In this document: positions 57,635 through 64,000 of the stretch, piece after piece | Layout of the letters: the number at the start of each line of letters is the position of its first letter | Numbering within the stretch: position 1 is the first letter of the stretch | Source: Symbiodinium natans | Lineage: Eukaryota > Sar > Dinophyceae > Suessiales > Symbiodiniaceae | Assembly (NCBI GenBank): GCA_905221605.1 | Contig: CAJNDS010001746.1 | Location: forward strand, 623,797 to 687,796 | Direction: 5' to 3' | Length of the DNA stretch: 64,000 bases | Translations under genes and position numbers: made by a program | The notes under the pieces: model-generated | The model's input: the letters and a program-made list of their open reading frames with translations, nothing else | Databases searched by the model: none | Told to the model about the DNA's origin: nothing

Positions 57635-60600
57635 CTTCCCTAACCACCCATGTGGTCCAGTAGGGCTTCACATCGCCCCACTTGGAAAGATCCTTGTGCT
57701 GGGAGCCGAGGCTGAGCTTCATGGAATGGCTCTTCTTCCATATTTTCCCACTCAGCATGCCATATGCTGTGGGAACTGGAGCTTCTTTGGGCGTAGTCCT
57801 GAACCCTACCGCCCATTGCTGGATGGTTGAGGACCTAACCCTAACTAATCCTCCTGTCCTATCCAAAGTTGCAAGGACGGAGTTGACCTCTAGGCCCACC
57901 TCATGGGCCTCAAGGTCGCCCTCAAGCGGAGGTTCGAGCTCCTCCCGCTCGGCTATCTCTACCGAGGTATCGACTGCCTCTTTCTCGATGCAGGCGGGGC
58001 AGCGAGAAAACAGGTAGGTCCGTTTGCCGCAGATGCACAGACCCTCATGGTCCCAGAGGGGTCGTGACGGTTCGTCCAGCATCCCTCTAATGCTGGCATC
58101 ATCGATGGAACGAACCGCGTCCAGCCTCAAGGACCGCAGAACCTCCGCCCCCAATGCCTGCTTCCCTACGATCCCAAAACCTCGCAGGGGAGGCTCCGGA
58201 AAATCCTTCTTGAGTTCCGGACAAGCCTCGGTCACTTCCAAGTGGCCTTGCTGCGTGCGCCAAAGGCGTGGCCGCACCGCCCAGATAGCCTTGATGCCTG
58301 CCCAAGCCTCTCCTACAGCCCTAGCTTCTTTGCGCTGCAGGTTCCTTGCTTGGAGCGTGAGCTCAACAACCAAAGGCCACCTAAGGACGGCTGTGACCAG
58401 CCCGCCTTGCCCAAGTCCTACGAGGAACTGCGGTCGAAACCCCGAAGCTTCCCTAAGAACCTTGGCACACGAAGTAAGCAAGTCGACCCTGATCCGCTTG
58501 ATCTTCTTGGTCCCTGCGAGCCTGCCAGCCCCGCAATCGAAATGCGAGGCAAGCCCGTCGGTATCCTCAAACGGACCCCAACAACCCCTGACAGCCACAG
58601 AAACTCCAGGGAGGCTCGCTTGGAAGACGCGCCTGATCTCAGTCAGCTCTGCGTCCTGCTCTTTCCAACGCGCGTAGTCAAAAACAACCATGACGCGCAC
58701 CGGAAGGGCTGCGACGACGCACATCGGCACAGCCGCGGCCTGGACACGGCCCGCAGGCTCTGGGACGGCGTCGTTGCCGACCGCCCAGGGCACGGGTCCG
58801 TCACCCTCAGTACCTTCTCCGAGGTACTGGTCCAGGTCGAAACCTCGGAGTTGGCCCGAAAGGCCCTCGAGGTCTTTCGTCCTCGCCGCAAGGAGCGCAT
58901 CCCGATCTTTGGGATTGCGGCTAAAACTGTCACCCAGCATCGCTGAGCGACCGCTAAGGCTCCTTATTTCGGACCCATCCATAAGGATTTCCGCAACCCA
59001 CCGGACGAGCTTCGGATCCATTCCGATGTCCGATGTTTGCGCTCGGGTAAGGTTGGCATGATCTGTCCAACACAGAGTCCGAATAGAGCCAAACATGCGG
59101 CGTGTCGCCCGCTTTACCTCGAGCTGGGCAAACGCCTCCTGTATCAAGGGCGGCCAGTTCTGCTGCGCGGGGGTCAAGCTCTTTGAGTGCGTCATAAGCA
59201 CTTTGAGCTGACTCAAGTCACGCGTCATCTGCACGACGCTGCCCCCTACCGCGATGCCCGACGCATCCGCGATCTGCTCAAGGGGACACGACCCATCCGC
59301 AGCAGAGGCCTCATCGAAGGTAGCCAAATTGATGCGGTTCTGCATCATGCGCTTAATCGCTTTAAAGGCTTTGCAACCCTCGGTGGCGGCTGAGCCCAGC
59401 CCGCCTTCAGGAAAGACGGCGCCTGGCTTCTGCCACTGCCCTAAAATCTTGGCTGCGTGCCCATACTCAACAGGCAGGTAGCCGCGCAACCAGTTTGCGC
59501 AACCCAAAAATTGCTGAATGTGAAGTTTCTCCCAGAGCGGGGGAAAGTCAATCGCCGCCTGACAACGCTCTTCGTCAGGCGAACTCCCGTCCCGCCCTAT
59601 GTTGTGTCCCAGGAGCTTGCCTTTGGAGACACAAACTTCGGCTTTGCTGATTCCAAAGGAGAACCCAAACAAGATTGACTTGTCTAGGAAACCCTCTAAG
59701 GAAACGAGGTGGTCGAGGAGGTGCGGGCACGCCTTAGGGTGTCGGGCGCGCATATCTGCCGCGAGCTGCTCATAATAATAGTCCGTTGGAGGCTCCTCGA
59801 TCATCTTATCGATGTCCCAGCTCTCCACGATATGATAGCTCGGGCAGCGCGCCGTGTCGACCGCGTCTGCTGGGCGCACAGCGTCACTTGCGCCTCTCCC
59901 AGCAGTGGCCGATCCCTCACGCCAGCCAGCCCAGCGTGGCCCCTTGCGCGTCCTAAAGACCGCGAGGCGTTCGGTGACTGGAACCTCATCGCTGCACGCA
60001 ACGCTTTCCGCCACACGCAAATCCCTCGTGTCCCAAAGATGCCACGCCTCACCTACGCGCTGAAGCAAGCACGTTTCGTAAGGCGCCTTCTCGACCGCCA
60101 GGGTCCCAAGGTCCTTCTGCGCAGGGCGCCTACCCCACACAGACGCGTAGCCACCTGGCGCCTCCCACCAGCTGTCGACGCTTGGAAGGTGGTCCAAGCA
60201 AGTAAGCACTCCAGGCTCCTCAACAGGGCGCCCAACCGGGCCGCTCCCGCCCCACACCGAAGCGAGAACAGTCACCGCAGCGAGGACCGATAGCACTCCG
60301 ATCCTGGCGCCGGTACGCAGCCGCCCAAAGGACCGCGCACACGAGGAACAACCTTGGAAGCTTCTTGCCGCGGCCCTGGACGCGGACCCGCAAGCAAAGC
60401 ACGGGTCGTGGTCAACCGAGGCAACGGCGACCCCACAATCCGCACATGCCTGCGGAGACGGCTCCGACTCGAACACCGTCTCAACCGCGCCACAACCACA
60501 GGCCGCAGTGCTAACGAGGCCGGAACGCACTTCCGCAACAACCTCGCCCGGCTGGAGAGAGTGATCGCACTCTTGGGCTGCGAGCAACACAAACCCTCTT

Positions 60601-61145
60601 CCCTCTCCTGTGGGCCAAAGGCCTGGCACGGCCTCGACCCCGCACTCAACCGGAAGCACTACCTCGGACAGGGATCCCTCTGCGGAGACTCCTGGCTCCC
60701 GCACGACTGGCACCAGCACCCCGTCGCCTGGCGAGAGCTCGAGTGGCTCTTCCCCGTCGTAGCGGAGGAGCTCCCGGCTTCCGCCCCCAGGCTCGGAGCA
60801 TGACGCGTCGTCCAGGCTCGACAACCGCGCTTCGAAGGCGTAGGCCCTGTCCTTCCGGGTCTTGCTGTGATCCTCGCACCTGGGCATCCTGATTCCCAGC
60901 GTGTCGAGGACGTGAAAGTCGGGACCCGGCCTGAAGCCCAGGCCCATCCTTCCGGCGCAGTCCAACGCTCTGCCGCCGAGGATCAGTCCGTGCCAATCGG
61001 ACGTCCCCCTGGCTGCGATTTTGCATCGCACGAAAATTTCAGTGTTGGGGCGACAGTCGTCCGCCGTCCTGCCTTCCAGCAGCGTGACGCGCAAGACTGC
61101 TGCCCCCTTCAGAGGAACGGGGGCTCCCGAAGCAATGCCATGCAC
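57525..61145 (-). CDS. Retroelement protease end, RT C-terminal part and RNase H ORF
   Basis: 1206 codons opening at a GTG, so it is a continuation by frame change from the gag-protease ORF near 61,150. Residues 1-95 look like the second half of the protease (HGLILGGRALDC). Residues 216-269 hold four cysteine pairs (216/218, 234/237, 249/252, 266/269), then a hydrophobic segment 281-299. Residues about 470-600 match the RT palm end and thumb (FGISKAEVC, KLLGHNIGRDG, FLGCANWLRGYLP). RNase H follows at about 605-745 (ADASGIAVGG, CWTDHANL, LGDSFSRNP). The RT fingers and palm with YVDD, expected around 300-470, are missing here. Residues 800-960 contain FLVGLGQGG, an alpha/beta-like unit of unknown role. 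A CxC-x9-CxxC ribbon is at 1037-1052. Confidence 0.9.
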   Translation of the reverse strand: MHGIASGAPVPLKGAAVLRVTLLEGRTADDCRPNTEIFVRCKIAARGTSDWHGLILGGRALDCAGRMGLGFRPGPDFHVLDTLGIRMPRCEDHSKTRKDRAYAFEARLSSLDDASCSEPGGGSRELLRYDGEEPLELSPGDGVLVPVVREPGVSAEGSLSEVVLPVECGVEAVPGLWPTGEGRGFVLLAAQECDHSLQPGEVVAEVRSGLVSTAACGCGAVETVFESEPSPQACADCGVAVASVDHDPCFACGSASRAAARSFQGCSSCARSFGRLRTGARIGVLSVLAAVTVLASVWGGSGPVGRPVEEPGVLTCLDHLPSVDSWWEAPGGYASVWGRRPAQKDLGTLAVEKAPYETCLLQRVGEAWHLWDTRDLRVAESVACSDEVPVTERLAVFRTRKGPRWAGWREGSATAGRGASDAVRPADAVDTARCPSYHIVESWDIDKMIEEPPTDYYYEQLAADMRARHPKACPHLLDHLVSLEGFLDKSILFGFSFGISKAEVCVSKGKLLGHNIGRDGSSPDEERCQAAIDFPPLWEKLHIQQFLGCANWLRGYLPVEYGHAAKILGQWQKPGAVFPEGGLGSAATEGCKAFKAIKRMMQNRINLATFDEASAADGSCPLEQIADASGIAVGGSVVQMTRDLSQLKVLMTHSKSLTPAQQNWPPLIQEAFAQLEVKRATRRMFGSIRTLCWTDHANLTRAQTSDIGMDPKLVRWVAEILMDGSEIRSLSGRSAMLGDSFSRNPKDRDALLAARTKDLEGLSGQLRGFDLDQYLGEGTEGDGPVPWAVGNDAVPEPAGRVQAAAVPMCVVAALPVRVMVVFDYARWKEQDAELTEIRRVFQASLPGVSVAVRGCWGPFEDTDGLASHFDCGAGRLAGTKKIKRIRVDLLTSCAKVLREASGFRPQFLVGLGQGGLVTAVLRWPLVVELTLQARNLQRKEARAVGEAWAGIKAIWAVRPRLWRTQQGHLEVTEACPELKKDFPEPPLRGFGIVGKQALGAEVLRSLRLDAVRSIDDASIRGMLDEPSRPLWDHEGLCICGKRTYLFSRCPACIEKEAVDTSVEIAEREELEPPLEGDLEAHEVGLEVNSVLATLDRTGGLVRVRSSTIQQWAVGFRTTPKEAPVPTAYGMLSGKIWKKSHSMKLSLGSQHKDLSKWGDVKPYWTTWVVREDGGGGAQLLAPECGSGRHRRALVVSGELARPQTCRE

Positions 61146-62928
61146 GTATTCGGGGTGGACCCACTTCTCGAGCTTCGGTACCGATCCCCAGCTCTGCAGC
61201 CCGGTTCATCATGCCCACCACGAGTTCCTCTGTCACGTGGTTTGCGCCGGCGCATCCGTCGAGCATGCACTCGACCTTACGGTCGAGGACCTGGACTACC
61301 GTCCTGTACTGGTAGCCTCCTGGCTCGTTGTCCGCCAGGTTCCACCAGTCCTTCGGCAGATCGTCCAGGGTGGCGAACTTGTCCCGCCCGCCCTTGCTCA
61401 ACGGAAGCGCGTGCTGCTGCACCGCGGCGCGTCCTGCGGCTCCTGAGACGCCTGCCTGGACGCCTGAGCTGCCTATCTGGACACTGAACGCGGCGAAGGG
61501 GTTAGACATGGAAGCACCGGAGGGCGCGGCCCAGTTGGCAGGCAAGGCCGGCGTCCCTCCTGAGGTCGTCAGGTTGTGGACCATGTCGCAGCTGGCTCCT
61601 TTCTTGCACGACCCATTCTTGGAGAAAAAGGGGCAAACAGTGCCTGGTGGCTTTGCCGCGCCTTTGGCCGCAGCCTTAGGCTTAGCGCTGGCCTTTGCCT
61701 TGCCACCTCCCTTCCCCTTGCCCTTACCTTTCGCAGTGGCAAAGGTTTGGTCACCCTTCTTGGCCACGCGAGCTTTTCTGCGGAGCTCCTTGTCGTGGCT
61801 GTACGGGCAGGCATCCCCTTTCGGGCAATTCCCGTGGTCGCGAAAGTGGAAGCAGATCTTCTTGTCCGCTCCTTTGCCAGCTCCCTTCGACGCAGCGGCG
61901 AACGTCTGGTCCGCGCCAGCTTTGGCCGCGGCAGCTGCTCCCTTCGCAGCAGCTTTGGCAGCGGCCTTGAGGCTCCTAATCTCCTTCTGAGCCTCGGCTA
62001 GCGCGACCGACGGGTCCGCGCTCGGAGAGCCGGTCGCTGAGTACACAGAGTGGGAAACCGCCCGGTGAGCTGCTTCCCTCTGTTCGTACTCCAAGACGAC
62101 CTTGTGGCTCTCCTCCCAAGTCTGCGGCCCTCGCAGCCCGCCATCCTTGGGATCGCCGGGCCACAGCCGCTTGTCACTCCGTATCTCCTTTTGGAGATAC
62201 GGAGGCATCTTGCGGAGGTACGAGAGATACAACTCTCGTGGGGTCTTCCCGAGCCCCACCGCCTCAAGGTCCGCGATCGATGCCTCAAACAAAGGCTCGA
62301 ATTGGTGGCCTGTGAGCTTGCCCTTAGCGAGGGAGGCATGCTCACCATCCACGCGGACTTCTCTTTCCTCCCGCGATTCCCCGAACATCAAGTGCTTGTT
62401 CTTGATGCGGTCGTACACCGCCTGTGGGTCGGAGAGAACCTCTCCCGACTTCCACGCTGCGCGGTAGGCGTTCGTGTACGTCTTCATGCGCGAGCCGCGG
62501 CAGCGCCCGCGCAGCGCTAGCAGCTTTTCGCGCGCACTCATACCGCGGCAGTTGTTGGCCAGCGCGCAGACGTCCTCGAACTCCTCGTAGAACAGGACAA
62601 CGTCTCGCGCGTCCGACTTGTCGTCGGTCAGCGTCGGCCACGTGAGGTCAGTTTTGACCGTCGTTATGGAGCTTTGCCCGCCCCTCTGCGCTAACGCTTC
62701 TTTCAGCGCTTCAGTTTGGGCGGCGAGTGCGGCGGCGAAATCGCCCGCCGGGTTTTGGGACCCGGTCTGCGAACCTCCGCCGTCTGAACCTCGCTTCAGG
62801 GCTTCTATCTCCATCTCCAGCGCCGCGAGCTTTGCGCGCAAAGGGGAATCGCCGTCCGTCGCGCCCAGGTCACGGGCCGCGGAAGGACCACCTGCAACCT
62901 CAGCAGTGTGCAAACCTCCACGGTCCAA
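61039..62928 (-). CDS. Retroelement gag (CCCH zinc fingers) and start of protease
   Basis: 629 codons opening at TTG, so probably a continuation. Residues about 28-95 are coiled-coil-like (LRAKLAALEMEIEALKR), 95-290 are a helical gag-type region, and 310-360 are Ala/Lys-rich. Two CCCH fingers of C-x8-C-x5-C-x3-H type follow: 359-378 (HGNCPKGDACPYSH) and 432-451 (NGSCKKGASCDMVH), joined by a basic Gly/Lys linker. They replace the CCHC knuckle of most gag proteins and should bind the RNA genome. Residues 545-565 (CMLDGCAGANHV, Asp 557) start an aspartic protease with an altered DSGA-like motif. The last 40 residues are off-frame; the protease continues in the next ORF after a one-base shift. 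Confidence 0.9.
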   Translation of the reverse strand: MDRGGLHTAEVAGGPSAARDLGATDGDSPLRAKLAALEMEIEALKRGSDGGGSQTGSQNPAGDFAAALAAQTEALKEALAQRGGQSSITTVKTDLTWPTLTDDKSDARDVVLFYEEFEDVCALANNCRGMSAREKLLALRGRCRGSRMKTYTNAYRAAWKSGEVLSDPQAVYDRIKNKHLMFGESREEREVRVDGEHASLAKGKLTGHQFEPLFEASIADLEAVGLGKTPRELYLSYLRKMPPYLQKEIRSDKRLWPGDPKDGGLRGPQTWEESHKVVLEYEQREAAHRAVSHSVYSATGSPSADPSVALAEAQKEIRSLKAAAKAAAKGAAAAAKAGADQTFAAASKGAGKGADKKICFHFRDHGNCPKGDACPYSHDKELRRKARVAKKGDQTFATAKGKGKGKGGGKAKASAKPKAAAKGAAKPPGTVCPFFSKNGSCKKGASCDMVHNLTTSGGTPALPANWAAPSGASMSNPFAAFSVQIGSSGVQAGVSGAAGRAAVQQHALPLSKGGRDKFATLDDLPKDWWNLADNEPGGYQYRTVVQVLDRKVECMLDGCAGANHVTEELVVGMMNRAAELGIGTEAREVGPPRIRAWHCFGSPRSSEGGSSLARHAAGRQDGGRLSPQH

Positions 62929-62930
62929 AC

Positions 62931-63395
62931 CTACCCCAACCCACTTGCAGTCGCAGGCTGTGGGAGCCCTGGGGAACGCGGCCCCACGGCTTCAACTGGC
63001 ACATCGGACGGGGAGCTCCAAACCTTCTCTTGGCTCGAGCTTTCTTTTCCCCCTAGCGCGAGGATAAGCTCCCCGATGCATTGGATTTCACGCTGAATCT
63101 CCTCTGCGTCTTCGGGGTCCTCGCCACCGCGCAAAGCCGCGACCGAGAACCTGGTCCGCAGCCGACGGACCATCTTTGTCGGATGCCAGTCCCCGCCTAT
63201 CTTCGAGAACTCATCCGCAAGGAGGGTGGCTTTGGTGCTTAAGGCGTCAAGGTCACGGGAGCTCACCGTGACTCCATGCGCTTTGAGCGCGAGGACAATC
63301 CGCGAAACGCGTGTCAAGTAGTCCGCGACCGGTTCTTGGTCTGGACGGAAAATCGCGCGCAGCTCCGCTTGCAAGCCCTCTGCGGTGCCTGGCAC
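62931..63395 (-). CDS. Retroelement gag, N-terminal middle fragment
   Basis: 154 codons with no ATG at the start. The piece (ELRAIFRPDQEPVADYLTRV and onward) is helical and reads well as gag capsid-like protein. It is entered from the ORF at 63,314-63,820 by a frame change near 63,400. It ends at TAG at 62,931, after which the next gag ORF opens in another frame within a few codons. Whether the stop is a mutation or separates two real proteins cannot be told from one copy. Confidence 0.7.
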   Translation of the reverse strand: MPGTAEGLQAELRAIFRPDQEPVADYLTRVSRIVLALKAHGVTVSSRDLDALSTKATLLADEFSKIGGDWHPTKMVRRLRTRFSVAALRGGEDPEDAEEIQREIQCIGELILALGGKESSSQEKVWSSPSDVPVEAVGPRSPGLPQPATASGLG

Positions 63396-63820
63396 TGAAC
63401 CTGCTGTCGACGGACCGGTCCCGCCGGGCGGGACCCTGGTGCCGTAGCAGGGACATAGGCAGCACCGGTAGGGACCATGGCCAGCTCCCTAGCCGCGGCG
63501 CTGACGTCCACCCGCGGCGGACTGTCGCCTCCAGCGCCCGAGGCCTCAGGGACTAGCTCGGAATCCTCTTCTTCTTCCTCTTCATCCTCGTCCTCCTCTT
63601 CGGCGTCATGGAGGAACTTCATGACTTTTCGCCAGAGAGCCGCCTCTTGCTCTGGCGTTGTGCTGACCCCATCCCGCTTGGACAACGGACGGCTGCCGGT
63701 CTCCCTACGCCACTTAAGCCAAGCGACGTAGCTCATCCGCTCGGGATAGGGAACGTCACCACCCTCGATCGCTTCGAGGAGGGTGACGCCCTCGGCCTGA
63801 CCTGCAACCTCTGCGGACAT
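63314..63820 (-). CDS. Retroelement gag N-terminus
   Basis: I choose the ATG at 63,820 (MSAEVAGQAEGVTLLEA); the frame is open upstream to 63,907 only from a GTG and through a tandem repeat. It encodes a short helical region, then an acidic run (about residues 72-86, almost all Asp/Glu), then Ala/Pro-rich sequence. The last 30 or so residues are off-frame, because the real protein seems to continue in the ORF at 62,931-63,395. Confidence 0.7.
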   Translation of the reverse strand: MSAEVAGQAEGVTLLEAIEGGDVPYPERMSYVAWLKWRRETGSRPLSKRDGVSTTPEQEAALWRKVMKFLHDAEEEDEDEEEEEEDSELVPEASGAGGDSPPRVDVSAAARELAMVPTGAAYVPATAPGSRPAGPVRRQQVQCQAPQRACKRSCARFSVQTKNRSRTT

Positions 63821-63905
63821 CGCCGCGCCTTGGTTAGCAGGCCGCAGGCGTGGCACACGGAGCGCCGCGCCTTGGTTAACAGGCCGCAAGCGTGGCACAC
63901 AGTCC
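63821..63905 (-). repeat. Two ~42-bp tandem copies upstream of gag ATG
   Basis: The segment with CCTTGGTTAGCAGGCCGCAG and its near copy with CCTTGGTTAACAGGCCGCAA adjoin each other, differing at few positions. They lie just before the presumed gag start, in the expected leader region. Confidence 0.75.
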
Positions 63906-64000
63906 ACGCGTCCAGGTCACGGACCGCGACAGACAAGCAAAGCAATGCTTGCCCACTCGGGCCGTAGGCACAAGAGCTGTACGTTTCCCAGAACAGCCCC

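Larger units (their letters stand above)
52876..64000 (-). mobile_element. Ty3/gypsy-like LTR-type retroelement with rearranged pol, 5' end beyond the window
   Basis: At least 11 kb reads on the minus strand. Its 3' edge is fixed at 52,875/52,876 by comparison with two uninterrupted copies of the host block. In element order I see gag with CCCH fingers, protease, zinc ribbons plus a hydrophobic segment, RT C-terminal part, RNase H, unknown domains, integrase, a possible methyltransferase-like fold, then the RT N-terminal part with YVDD. The integrase H-H-C-C finger, D-D-35-E core and GPY/F-like tail, and the style of RT and RNase H, point to the Ty3/gypsy side. The frame changes in at least five places, so the copy looks inactive as written. 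LTRs cannot be delimited because the 5' end is outside. Confidence 0.9.

Noticed and set aside
63985-64000. Shared 10-mer (GAACAGCCCC) at the window end and near 53,308 as a possible LTR match
   Set aside because: Similarity does not extend beyond ten bases, so it cannot define terminal repeats.

Overview
The window looks like nuclear DNA of a dinoflagellate, probably of the Symbiodinium-like (Suessiales) type. The evidence is indirect. There is an LTR-type retroelement whose gag carries CCCH zinc fingers instead of CCHC knuckles, a style I know from dinoflagellate polyproteins. There are degenerate TTTAGGG (telomere-like) repeats inside the chromosome, very long simple-sequence tracts, few genes, and one long intronless gene for a secreted protein. 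No rRNA, tRNA, CRISPR array or bacterial operon is visible.

Layout. Bases 1-7,240 are mostly non-coding: scrambled short repeats (1.0-1.2 kb), a 30-base G run (3,379), a 0.7-kb polypyrimidine tract (3.79-4.49 kb), a possible host exon block (5.59-6.33 kb) and a telomere-like patch (6.46-6.63 kb). Bases ~7,240-27,430 and ~27,680-46,350 are two diverged copies of one ~19-20 kb unit in tandem. Further pieces of the unit lie at 46,508-47,597 and 52,470-52,875. Each unit opens with a shared block, then ~250-268 bp tandem repeats and ~1-kb repeats, then about 15 kb without a recognisable gene. The copies differ by indels, local inversions and changed simple-repeat numbers, yet share blocks of (near-)complete identity, notably ~19.74-20.20 kb = 39.32-39.78 kb.

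Between the second unit and the next unit fragment lies the only confident host gene, 48,900-51,818 (+). It encodes a secreted protein of about 972 residues with two cassettes of three cysteine-rich modules, a PI-PLC X-like domain between them, and a C-terminal palmitoyl-protein-thioesterase-like alpha/beta hydrolase. Its 5' flank is a T/G-rich stretch with degenerate ~100-bp repeats.

From 52,876 to the window end a large minus-strand retroelement interrupts the opening block of a unit copy. In its own 5'->3' direction it shows gag (two CCCH fingers), aspartic protease, zinc-ribbon cluster plus a hydrophobic segment, reverse transcriptase C-terminal part, RNase H, domains of unknown function, integrase (HHCC, D-D-35-E, GPY/F-like), a possible degenerate methyltransferase-like fold, and only then the N-terminal two thirds of reverse transcriptase with the catalytic YVDD. 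The reverse transcriptase is therefore split and out of order around the integrase. This is the most unusual thing I see. The reading frame changes at least five times, so this copy as written is not one open polyprotein.
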